In this document: positions 1 to 6,730 of the stretch, piece by piece
How positions within the stretch are numbered: the stretch's first letter is position 1
Layout: the number at the start of each line of letters is the position of its first letter
NCBI GenBank assembly: GCA_016781115.1
Contig: JADDQX010000029.1
Coordinates: 1 to 20,542 of the forward strand
DNA: 20,542 nt
Source of the DNA: Actinomycetota bacterium
GTDB taxonomy: Bacteria > Actinomycetota > CADDZG01 > WHSQ01
Reading direction: 5' to 3'
Position numbers and translations under genes: made by a program
Notes under the pieces: model-generated
What the model saw: the letters and a program-made list of their open reading frames with translations, nothing else
Database searches by the model: none
Told to the model about the DNA's origin: nothing

Positions 1-40
1 GAGGTCGCACTCGGTCATCCCTGGCGGGCGGCAGGAACAT

Positions 41-47
41 AGGAGGG
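41..47 (+). promoter_or_regulatory. Ribosome binding site of the beta-helix gene
   Basis: The sequence AGGAGGG lies five bases before the ATG at 53. It is a near-perfect Shine-Dalgarno match and fixes the start of the beta-helix gene. The remaining bases of 1-52 show nothing I can assign. Confidence 0.75.
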
Positions 48-52
48 CGGAG

Positions 53-1372
53 ATGGCACTTCGGCAGCGACACCGAAAGCTGGGTCTTGTAGCGACGATC
101 GTCGGCCTGCTCCTGGCCACCGTGGCCTACGCGCAACCCGTGGCGGCCTCGGTATCGCCCTCGGAGGAGAGAGCGAGCCGCAACGACATCACGATCACCG
201 GCGATACCCAGTTCACCACTTCGAACGGCGTGAGGACCGGGAGCGGAACCCACCACGACCCCTATGTGATCTCGGGGTGGCAATTGAGGAACCTGACGAT
301 CCGCGACACCGATGCCTACGTGGTCATCGCCAACAACACCGTCACCGGCAGGCTGACGCTCAACTGGAACGGCGACCGCGTGACCGTGGTCGACAACGAG
401 GTCGCCGACCTACGCGTCAACCAGAACGTGAAGCGGACCGGCGCCGCCACCAGCGGCCTCATCGCGCGGAACACGTTCGGGATCGTCGGGCAGCTGAGGC
501 ACTTCGACGGCATCTTCGAGCACAACCTCGTGAAGGGTCGGCCTTCGGTGTTCGATAGCGTCTTCGAACAGCGAGGGGTGAACTTCGATGGTTTCCACGG
601 CTCGCGCTTCCGCAACAACACCATCTACGGCTACATGGAGGTCAGGCTCCACGGGCATCACCACGGCTCGAGCTTCGACGCGGGCAGCCACTATCACGGA
701 GCGGGTCACGAAGAGCACGGTGCCATGGTCGATCACTCGAAGCGCTACCACGAGGTCTTCATCTCCAACAACCGCATCTATGCAGACGGGCCTCACGCGC
801 TTGTCTATACCGACACGGCACATTCAGCCAACGATCGGACCGCTGCATCCGAGACGAACACGGCGCTTAACGGCGACCACGTCCACTACACGCGGGTCCA
901 TCTCGTAGGCAACAAGCTCCACGGAGGCGGCCTGATGGTGGACGTCTTCAATGCAGACGACCGCAACCACGTCGGCACCAAGCGTGGCGTGATCGACATC
1001 AGAGACAACCGCATCGAGCTGGAGAGCGATTCGGACGAGCAACTGTGGACCCGCGAGGACGGCATCTGGATCTATCGCGCCACCGACGCGACCGTGAACG
1101 TGATCGGCAACACGATCATCGGCGAGGCGCCGCAAGACAGAGAACTCCTGGATCAGCGGCTCGTACGCGATGCCGGCATCTTTCTCAGCGACATCGACCT
1201 CGCCGATGTGACGATCCACGACAACGAGGTGACGGATCTCCTGTATGGCGTCAAGGCGTCGCGCATGACCGCCTCGGTGCAGTGGTCGATAACGGAGCTG
1301 CGGACGAACGGCGTTGCCGAGCCGGTGTACTACGACGAGAGCGTGAAGAACCGGCCGCGGTACGAGCCATGA
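53..1372 (+). CDS. Secreted right-handed parallel beta-helix protein with a histidine cluster
   Basis: The protein has 439 residues. Residues 1-27 look like a Sec signal peptide: an Arg/Lys-rich start, a hydrophobic core LVATIVGLLLATV, and a likely cleavage after AYA. The mature part has many short strand repeats of the type 'NNTV', 'DNEV', 'RNTF', 'NNRI', 'GNKL' and 'DNRI', spaced as in right-handed beta-helix (pectate-lyase-like/NosD-like) proteins. The opening 'DPYVISGW' near residue 69 is also common in that fold. Between about residues 200 and 233 there are ten histidines, including a run HGHHHG, which could bind metal. No lyase or hydrolase active site could be assigned, so substrate and activity are unknown. 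The product is probably exported and may act on or bind polysaccharide, as many of this fold do. A strong ribosome binding site supports the ATG start. The next gene follows after about 85-110 bases. Confidence 0.8.
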   Translation: MALRQRHRKLGLVATIVGLLLATVAYAQPVAASVSPSEERASRNDITITGDTQFTTSNGVRTGSGTHHDPYVISGWQLRNLTIRDTDAYVVIANNTVTGRLTLNWNGDRVTVVDNEVADLRVNQNVKRTGAATSGLIARNTFGIVGQLRHFDGIFEHNLVKGRPSVFDSVFEQRGVNFDGFHGSRFRNNTIYGYMEVRLHGHHHGSSFDAGSHYHGAGHEEHGAMVDHSKRYHEVFISNNRIYADGPHALVYTDTAHSANDRTAASETNTALNGDHVHYTRVHLVGNKLHGGGLMVDVFNADDRNHVGTKRGVIDIRDNRIELESDSDEQLWTREDGIWIYRATDATVNVIGNTIIGEAPQDRELLDQRLVRDAGIFLSDIDLADVTIHDNEVTDLLYGVKASRMTASVQWSITELRTNGVAEPVYYDESVKNRPRYEP

Positions 1373-1438
1373 GAGACAACGATGCAGACGGCTGCGGGGC
1401 CTCTCCGGAGGCGATTCGCCCCCATTGTCTTGCTTGTG

Positions 1439-1444
1439 TAGCAT
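1439..1444 (+). promoter_or_regulatory. Possible -10 element upstream of the sigma-like gene
   Basis: TAGCAT fits the actinobacterial -10 pattern TANNNT and lies 12 bases before the GTG at 1457 and 36 before the ATG at 1481. No convincing -35 box is seen at the right distance. The gap 1373-1456 otherwise holds only a weak 5-bp hairpin at 1399-1412. Confidence 0.3.
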
Positions 1445-1480
1445 CTCCTGGAACGGGTGGGGAACGCGCGGGGGCCTTGC

Positions 1481-2545
1481 ATGTCGCCGGAAGCTAAGAA
1501 GAACTTCGAAGCCGAGTGGGGCCTCTTGTCGCGCCGCCTGCGTTTGATGCTCGCGCGGAAGCGGGTTCCGGCATGTCAGGTGGACGACGTCCTCCAAGAG
1601 ACCGCACTGCGTCTCCTCCACATGTGGGAGAGCGTGGACCGCAGCCGCGCCCTGTGGCCGCTGACCGCGACGATCGCGCTCAACCTGTTGCGCGACCGGT
1701 CCCGCGTCGGCCAGAGACACGATCTCGTCGCGCAGCTCCCCGAGCTGAAGGCCATCCATGACGTCGAGATCGTCGGGTTAGCGCGTCTGGAATTGGAACG
1801 CGTTCGTCAAGCGATGGACGAGCTGAGTCATCCTCAGCGCGCGGCACTGATGAAGGAGATAGGCGCGCACACGGCCGCATGCGCTCCGGACGCGGCGGGT
1901 GACAAGATGCTTCGCATGAGGGCGCGCCGCAAGCTGCGGACGCTTGTCGAGAGGGTGTCCGGGCTCGTCGCGCTACGACTGCGTCATGTGTCGCAGTTCG
2001 CGGAAGGCGCCGTCGTGTTGCAAGACGGCGCGCTCAAGGCAGGGACCTGTGTGATCTGCGTCGTCCTAGGCGTCGGGGCAACGGTAATCGCGGGGCCCCT
2101 CGCGCCGGCTGCGTCGGCCCGGACGGCACCGGCATCGATCGCGTACCTCTCGACACTGGTGGAGGAGGGCGGCGCGACGCACGCTCGCGTGCAGCCGCAC
2201 GCAGCGACGGCAGAAGCTCGGCGGGCGCGCCGCGTCGCGACAAAGATAGACGCACCACGCGTCCGCTCCGCGAAGCCGAAGCAGGTTTCGAGTGGCGGCA
2301 GCCGCACCCAAGAGGGGCTCACTCAGGTGATCCCGACGGAGCTGGATGAAGAGGCGTCGGTGTCGGATGCCACGGTGGAAACCCCCGGCACGGGAACCCC
2401 TCCGCCGCTTCCGGGAGGTGACGGTGACGGAACCACGCTGGAGCCGCCTCCTGCGCCATCTCCACCGCCGGCACCGCAGCCTCCTGGTGACAACGGAGAC
2501 GTCGTCCCGCCTGCTGTCGCCGAGGTAGTCGACACCGTCCTGTAA
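1481..2545 (+). CDS. Sigma-70 (ECF-like) domain protein with C-terminal membrane segment and proline-rich tail
   Basis: Numbered from the ATG at 1481 (354 residues). Residues about 12-80 match sigma-70 region 2: 'DDVLQETALRLLHMW' is the core-binding helix and 'WPLTATIALNLLRDRSR' corresponds to the -10 recognition helix. Residues about 107-160 look like a degenerate region 4. 'MDELSHPQRAALMKE' and the basic helix 'RMRARRKLRTLVERV' are recognisable, but the usual helix-turn-helix between them is poor. A hydrophobic stretch at about 187-208 (CVICVVLGVGATVIAGPLA) looks like one membrane span, followed by an Arg/Ala-rich part and a tail rich in Pro, Gly and Asp. No anti-sigma gene is adjacent, so the tail may take part in control; that is inference. 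An in-frame GTG at 1457 would add eight residues; neither start has a strong ribosome binding site. The three-glycosyltransferase operon begins 45 bases downstream, making it a possible regulator of those genes. Confidence 0.72.
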   Translation: MSPEAKKNFEAEWGLLSRRLRLMLARKRVPACQVDDVLQETALRLLHMWESVDRSRALWPLTATIALNLLRDRSRVGQRHDLVAQLPELKAIHDVEIVGLARLELERVRQAMDELSHPQRAALMKEIGAHTAACAPDAAGDKMLRMRARRKLRTLVERVSGLVALRLRHVSQFAEGAVVLQDGALKAGTCVICVVLGVGATVIAGPLAPAASARTAPASIAYLSTLVEEGGATHARVQPHAATAEARRARRVATKIDAPRVRSAKPKQVSSGGSRTQEGLTQVIPTELDEEASVSDATVETPGTGTPPPLPGGDGDGTTLEPPPAPSPPPAPQPPGDNGDVVPPAVAEVVDTVL

Positions 2546-2578
2546 CCGAGGAAGCGCTGTGCCGCGGAAGGGGCGTGG

Positions 2579-2584
2579 GACAAT
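2579..2584 (+). promoter_or_regulatory. Possible -10 element of a leaderless start for the GT operon
   Basis: GACAAT lies six bases before the GTG start at 2591, the spacing expected if transcription begins at the start codon. It matches TATAAT at four of six positions. The gene has no close Shine-Dalgarno sequence; the nearest purine run, GTGGGA, is about ten bases away. Read-through from the sigma-like gene is the alternative. Confidence 0.25.
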
Positions 2585-2590
2585 CCCGCG

Positions 2591-3694
2591 GTGCCGACTC
2601 CTCCCGTGCGCGTTGCGCTGACGCTCGAGCAATGCTGGCACCGGGTACCCGGAGGAACGGCGGTCGCTGCGCTCGGCATGGCCCGATCACTCAACGCCCG
2701 AGACGATGTCGACGTCGTCGGAGTGGCCGCGGCCCATCACTCACCGGCCCCCGCCGCGTGGGCCCCTCCCGTCGAGGTTCGCCATCTGTCGCTCCCTCGG
2801 CCCCTGCTCTACGAGTCATGGCACCGGCTGCGCCGCCCCGGGGTCGAATCGGCAACCGGCGAGGTACAAGTGATCCACGCAACGACGATCGCGATGCCGC
2901 CGCGCCGCTCGCCGGTGGTGATGACGATGCACGACCTCGCTTTCTTGCACGAGCCCGCGCACTTCACGCCGCGCGGCCTGCGCTTCTTCAGGCGCGGCCT
3001 GGAGCTGGCCTTGCAGGAGGCGGATGTGATCGTGTGCCCGTCCGAGGCAACAAGAGCCGACTGCGAACGAGTGGGTTTCGAGCCTCGTCGGTTACGGGTG
3101 ATCCCGCTGGGAGTGGACGCCGCGGCGGCGACGCCACAGCAGATAGAGGACGTGCGGCGACGGCACAACCTCACCAAGCCCTACGTGCTGTGGACGGGGA
3201 CGATCGAGCCGCGCAAGAACCTGCCACGGCTGCTCCAGGCGTTCCGCTCGCTCGACACCGAGGCCGATCTGGCGCTCGCGGGGCCGAAGGGGTGGAACGA
3301 AGACCTCGAACCTCTGATTGCAGATCTGGAGGGCCGGGTGCGACCGCTCGGGTTCGTGCCGCATCCTGATCTGGGTCCGTTGTACGCGGGAGCGGAAGCC
3401 TTCTGTTTCCCGAGCCTGCTCGAAGGCTTCGGCTTCCCGGTGTTGGAGGCGATGGCACAGGGAACCCCCGTCGTGACCTCCAAACGCACCTCGACCGAGG
3501 AGGTCGCCGGGGAGGCCGGTGTGTTGGTGGACCCCCTCGACCCTTCTTCGATAGCAGAGGGGCTGCGTTCCGTGCTCGAAGATGTGACGCTGGCGCGCAA
3601 GCTGGCGGAGGCGGGACGCGCGCGCGCTGCCAACTACAGCTGGAGCAAGACCGCCGAAGGTCTGGCAGACGTCTATAGAGAGGCTGCAGCATGA
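2591..3694 (+). CDS. GT4-family glycosyltransferase (first gene of GT operon)
   Basis: A 367-residue GT-B fold transferase of family GT4, which moves a sugar from a nucleotide-sugar donor to an acceptor glycan or lipid on the cytoplasmic side. Visible signatures are a Gly-rich N-terminal acceptor loop (VPGGTAVAALGMA, residues 19-31), 'MTMHDLAFLHEP' near 111-122, the donor-domain start 'WTGTIEPRKNLPRLLQAF' (201-218), and the donor-binding motif 'EGFGFPVLEAMAQGTPV' (278-294) with the E-x7-E pair E278 and E286. The donor and linkage cannot be read from sequence. Mannosyl- and rhamnosyltransferases of envelope polysaccharides are common in this family. The GTG start at 2591 leaves the full acceptor domain intact. 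The stop overlaps the next start in ATGA at 3691-3694, so translation is likely coupled. The protein resembles its downstream neighbour in both the HDL and the EGFG motif regions, suggesting an old duplication. Confidence 0.88.
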   Translation: MPTPPVRVALTLEQCWHRVPGGTAVAALGMARSLNARDDVDVVGVAAAHHSPAPAAWAPPVEVRHLSLPRPLLYESWHRLRRPGVESATGEVQVIHATTIAMPPRRSPVVMTMHDLAFLHEPAHFTPRGLRFFRRGLELALQEADVIVCPSEATRADCERVGFEPRRLRVIPLGVDAAAATPQQIEDVRRRHNLTKPYVLWTGTIEPRKNLPRLLQAFRSLDTEADLALAGPKGWNEDLEPLIADLEGRVRPLGFVPHPDLGPLYAGAEAFCFPSLLEGFGFPVLEAMAQGTPVVTSKRTSTEEVAGEAGVLVDPLDPSSIAEGLRSVLEDVTLARKLAEAGRARAANYSWSKTAEGLADVYREAAA

Positions 3695-4842
3695 AGAAGG
3701 TCGGCATCAACCTGTTGTGGATGGTGCCCGGCGTCGTGGGGGGATCCGAGACCTACACGACCCGGCTCCTGCACGGGCTGGCCGAGCGCGACTCTCGTAT
3801 GGAGTACGTGCTCTTCGCATTGCCGCAGTTCGCCTCGGCGCACCCGGACCTGACCAGCCGCTTCGAGACCAAGTACGCCCCGCTGACGGGCCAGTGGAAG
3901 TCTTTCCGGGTCGCGGGTGAGAACAGCTGGCTCGCGACCCAGTCGCGCAGGAACAAGATCGACCTGCTGCACCACGCCGGAGGAGTCCTTCCGTTCTTGC
4001 CATCACAGCGCCCGGTGCTCACGATCCACGACTTGCAGTACCTCTACTACCCCGACTACTTCACGAAGACGAAGCTCGTCTACCTCAAGCGGATGGTCCC
4101 TCGATCGGCCGAGGGAGCGCGGCTCATCCTCACGCCCAGCGAGTTCACCCGCAGGACCGTCATCGAACGGCTCAACATCGATCCGAGTCTCGTGACGGCG
4201 GTTCCGCACGGGATCTCGCCGCGCGAGGACAAGGTGGACGCGTCGGACATCCGCGAGCGTTACGACATCCCGGGCGCCTTCTTCCTGTACCCCGCGGCTA
4301 CGTACCCCCACAAGAACCACCTGGTGCTGCTCGAGGCGTTCGCGAAGCTCCTCAAGATCCACCCGAACGCATCGCTCGTGCTGACGGGGGCAAGGGCATG
4401 GCGGGAATGGAAGGTCGCGGCCGGGATGCAAGACCGCATCATCGAGGAGATCCACCACCTCGGGATCGACGACGAAGTGAAGATGTTGGGCTACGTCTCG
4501 GCGCGCGACCTCGACGCGCTTTATCAAGAGGCGGTCGCGGTGACCTTCGCGTCCAGGTTCGAGGGCTTCGGAGCGCCGGTGCTCGAGGCGATGGCGCGCG
4601 GTTGCCCCGTCATCGCCTCCAACGCGACCGCCCTCCCGGAGGTCGTGGCCAACGCGGGCAGGCTCGTGTCTCCGGATAACCCGGACGACTGGTGCGACGA
4701 GATGGCACAGCTGCTCGAAGACGAGGGGCAGAGACAGATGTGGGTGAAGCTCGGCTATGAAAGGGCGAAGGACTTCGGCTGGACCGCATCGGCGCGGATC
4801 CTCGAGGACTCCTACAACTACGCGCTGGAGACCACGTTGTGA
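3691..4842 (+). CDS. GT4-family glycosyltransferase (second gene of GT operon)
   Basis: A 383-residue GT4 transferase. The N-terminal domain has the loop 'VPGVVGGSETYTTRLL' (residues 12-27) and 'TIHDLQYLYYPDYFT' (111-125). The C-terminal donor domain has 'YPAATYPHKNHLVLLEAF' (200-217) and the E-x7-E motif 'EGFGAPVLEAMARGCPV' (291-307). Length and layout are normal for GT4, and catalysis is expected at the inner face of the membrane. Its ATG overlaps the preceding stop by four bases and is preceded by GAGAGG at 3678-3683, seven bases upstream. Its own stop overlaps the next start (GTGA at 4839-4842). The layout implies that three transferases act in turn on one glycan. The sugar specificity is unknown. 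Confidence 0.88.
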   Translation: MKKVGINLLWMVPGVVGGSETYTTRLLHGLAERDSRMEYVLFALPQFASAHPDLTSRFETKYAPLTGQWKSFRVAGENSWLATQSRRNKIDLLHHAGGVLPFLPSQRPVLTIHDLQYLYYPDYFTKTKLVYLKRMVPRSAEGARLILTPSEFTRRTVIERLNIDPSLVTAVPHGISPREDKVDASDIRERYDIPGAFFLYPAATYPHKNHLVLLEAFAKLLKIHPNASLVLTGARAWREWKVAAGMQDRIIEEIHHLGIDDEVKMLGYVSARDLDALYQEAVAVTFASRFEGFGAPVLEAMARGCPVIASNATALPEVVANAGRLVSPDNPDDWCDEMAQLLEDEGQRQMWVKLGYERAKDFGWTASARILEDSYNYALETTL

Positions 4843-6077
4843 ACCTAGTGGTCGTGACGCCCCACTTCGCCCCCGACGTCGCTCCCACCGGAAACGTCAT
4901 CACGCGGATCGTCCACGAGCTGGCGCTCCTCGGCCACCGCATCGAGGTCGTGACGTCGCTGCCCTGGTATCGGCAGCATGCCGTGGAGCCGGAGTTCCAG
5001 GGGCGGCTCGTGCGGCGCGAAGACACGCCGTGGGGCCGGATCGTGCGGCTGCATCCATTCCCTGCGCCCGACAAGCGAGCGTTGCTGCATCGCGCCGCCG
5101 CGTTCGCGGGATTCAGCATCATGGGGGCGGCCCTCGCGGCCCGGGGACCGAAGGTCGATGGGGTGCTCGCGGTCTCGCCTCCACTGACGTTGGGTGTGAC
5201 GGGGTTGGCTATCGCCCGGGCGCGCGGAGGAAAGCTCGTGTTCAACATCCAAGACGTCTACCCGGACGTTGCGGTCGACCTCGGCGTCTTGTCCGAAGGC
5301 CCTCTCCTTCGCGCGACCCGGCGGCTCGAGCGCTTCTGCTACGACAATGCCGACGCCGTCACCGTGCTGTCCGAGGAGCTACAGGACAACGTCCGCGCCA
5401 AGACCGCAGAGCCGGAGAAGGTTCGTGTCATCCCGAACTTCGTAGACACGACCGCGATCGCGCCGGCGCCGCACGAGAACGACTACCGCCGCCACTTCGG
5501 GCTCACGGGCAAGACGGTGGTGATGTACGCGGGCAACGTCGGCCTGTCGCAGTCACTGGACACCGTGCTCGAGACGGCGGGGGCCCTCGCATACGAGCGG
5601 GATCTCATCTTCGTGATCAACGGTCAGGGGGCCGGGAGGCCGGAGCTGGAGCGGAAGGCCCGGGGTCTCACGAACGTCCGCTTCGTAAACATGCAACCGC
5701 TCGAACGCCTGCCGGAGGTCCTCGCGGCCGCGGACGTCCACCTGGTTCCGTTGAAGAAGGGGCTTGCTCGTTCCAGCGTGCCGTCGAAGACCTACTCGAT
5801 CCTGGCCGCGGGGCGGCCGCTCATCGCGGGCGTCGATCCTGGGACCGAGGTCGCGCGGCTGGTCGAACGCTCCGGCGCGGGGATCGCGGTGCCTCCCGAG
5901 GACGCGGAAGCACTGACCAAGGCCGTGCGGCAGCTGTTGCAGTCGCCGCAGGACAGACTAGCGATGGGCGACGCCGGCCGAAGCTTCGTCGAGCGATGGG
6001 CTTCCCCCGCGGCGGTGGCCGAGTCGTACGCGGAGCTGTTCGAGGAGCTGTCCCCTCCTGAGGCGGCGAGGAGCTAG
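4839..6077 (+). CDS. GT4-family glycosyltransferase, WbuB/WcaI-like (third gene of GT operon)
   Basis: A 412-residue transferase of the WbuB/WcaI branch of GT4, whose members add sugars such as N-acetyl-fucosamine or fucose in O-antigen, capsule and colanic acid synthesis. Marks are the N-terminal 'VVVTPHFAPDVAPTGNV' (4-20), the branch-typical 'FNIQDVYPDVAVDLGVL' (135-151), 'YAGNVGLSQSLDTVLE' (230-245) and, in place of the usual E-x7-E, 'SSVPSKTYSILAAGRPLI' (312-329). That substitution is normal for this branch. The GTG start overlaps the previous stop and has GGAG at 4827-4830, eight bases upstream. The gene ends at 6077, sharing CTAG with the convergent esterase gene, so no terminator fits between them. 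It is more distantly related to the other two transferases, pointing to a different donor or acceptor. Confidence 0.87.
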   Translation: MNLVVVTPHFAPDVAPTGNVITRIVHELALLGHRIEVVTSLPWYRQHAVEPEFQGRLVRREDTPWGRIVRLHPFPAPDKRALLHRAAAFAGFSIMGAALAARGPKVDGVLAVSPPLTLGVTGLAIARARGGKLVFNIQDVYPDVAVDLGVLSEGPLLRATRRLERFCYDNADAVTVLSEELQDNVRAKTAEPEKVRVIPNFVDTTAIAPAPHENDYRRHFGLTGKTVVMYAGNVGLSQSLDTVLETAGALAYERDLIFVINGQGAGRPELERKARGLTNVRFVNMQPLERLPEVLAAADVHLVPLKKGLARSSVPSKTYSILAAGRPLIAGVDPGTEVARLVERSGAGIAVPPEDAEALTKAVRQLLQSPQDRLAMGDAGRSFVERWASPAAVAESYAELFEELSPPEAARS

Positions 6078-6718
6078 GGCAGCACCTTTTCGAGCCACGG
6101 CTGCAGCTGGCGCAGGAAGGCGGGGTCGATCGTGTGGTCCATCGGTGATTCCCGGTAAGTGAGGTCGGCCCCTGCCTCCTCCAGCCGCCGCCGAGCCTCT
6201 CTCCCCCACTGGACGCCGATCACGGCGTCGTAGATGCCGTGGCCCACTGCCGCCGGCCATCCGTCGAGCGAGGACAGGTCGAGCTCGAAGTCGTCGAGGG
6301 TCGGGATGAAGCCGCTCAGGCCGATCAGCCCGGCCGGCCGCGCCCGTCCCGCTCCCAAGGCCAGGGCGTAACTCATCACGCATCCCTGAGAGAAGCCCCC
6401 CATCGCCGCTCGGTCAGGCGCCACCCCGACGTCTTCCAGCACCGCGTCGTACCAGCGCTGCAACCGCTCGAAGGTGGGGTGGAAGGTGGCGGGGTCCGGG
6501 TAGCCGACGCGGACGACCTGGTACCAGTGCGCCCCGCCGGGCGGAAGCGCAAGAGGGCCGCGGGGAGCGATCCCCACCAACCGCCGCTGTGGATCGAGCA
6601 GGTCGAACAGGGGCCAGAGGTCGTGCTCGTCGGCGCCGCGGCCGTGGAGCAGGAACAGAGCGCCCTCCGGCTCCCCGGCGGCGGGACGCGTGCGGTAGCC
6701 GAGCTCTGAAGTGCTCAC
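6074..6718 (-). CDS. Small alpha/beta-hydrolase: phospholipase/carboxylesterase family
   Basis: A 214-residue single-domain serine hydrolase of the phospholipase/carboxylesterase (acyl-protein thioesterase-like) family. The oxyanion region is 'LFLLHGRGADEHDLWPL' (21-37). The nucleophile elbow is GGFSQG with Ser110, the acid is Asp164 in 'GIYDAVI', and the base is His195 in 'SPMDHTID'. The order and spacing suit the family and the full triad is present. It has no signal peptide, so it is cytosolic. It probably cleaves carboxyl esters or thioesters of small substrates, but the natural substrate is not readable. The GTG start follows an excellent GAGGAGG, whose first base is the last base of the upstream LCP stop codon, so it is co-translated with the LCP gene. 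Its stop shares CTAG with the convergent glycosyltransferase. Confidence 0.85.
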   Translation of the reverse strand: MSTSELGYRTRPAAGEPEGALFLLHGRGADEHDLWPLFDLLDPQRRLVGIAPRGPLALPPGGAHWYQVVRVGYPDPATFHPTFERLQRWYDAVLEDVGVAPDRAAMGGFSQGCVMSYALALGAGRARPAGLIGLSGFIPTLDDFELDLSSLDGWPAAVGHGIYDAVIGVQWGREARRRLEEAGADLTYRESPMDHTIDPAFLRQLQPWLEKVLP

Positions 6719-6723
6719 TTCAG

Positions 6724-6730
6724 CCTCCTC
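6724..6730 (-). promoter_or_regulatory. Ribosome binding site overlapping the LCP stop codon
   Basis: On the minus strand the LCP stop TAG runs straight into GAGGAGG, five bases before the esterase GTG at 6718. The overlap supports translational coupling of the two genes and fixes the esterase start. Confidence 0.7.

Noticed and set aside
1399..1412. Hairpin GCCTC/GAGGC after the beta-helix gene as a terminator
   Set aside because: The stem is only five base pairs with no T-run; too weak to call.
824..1759. Minus-strand open frame of about 310 codons
   Set aside because: It is antisense to the beta-helix and sigma-like genes and has no recognisable domain; long shadow frames are expected at this GC content.
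4757..6061. Plus-strand open frame of about 434 codons
   Set aside because: It is out of frame with the WbuB-like glycosyltransferase, which has all expected motifs; the alternative product is Arg-rich and unrelated to any family.
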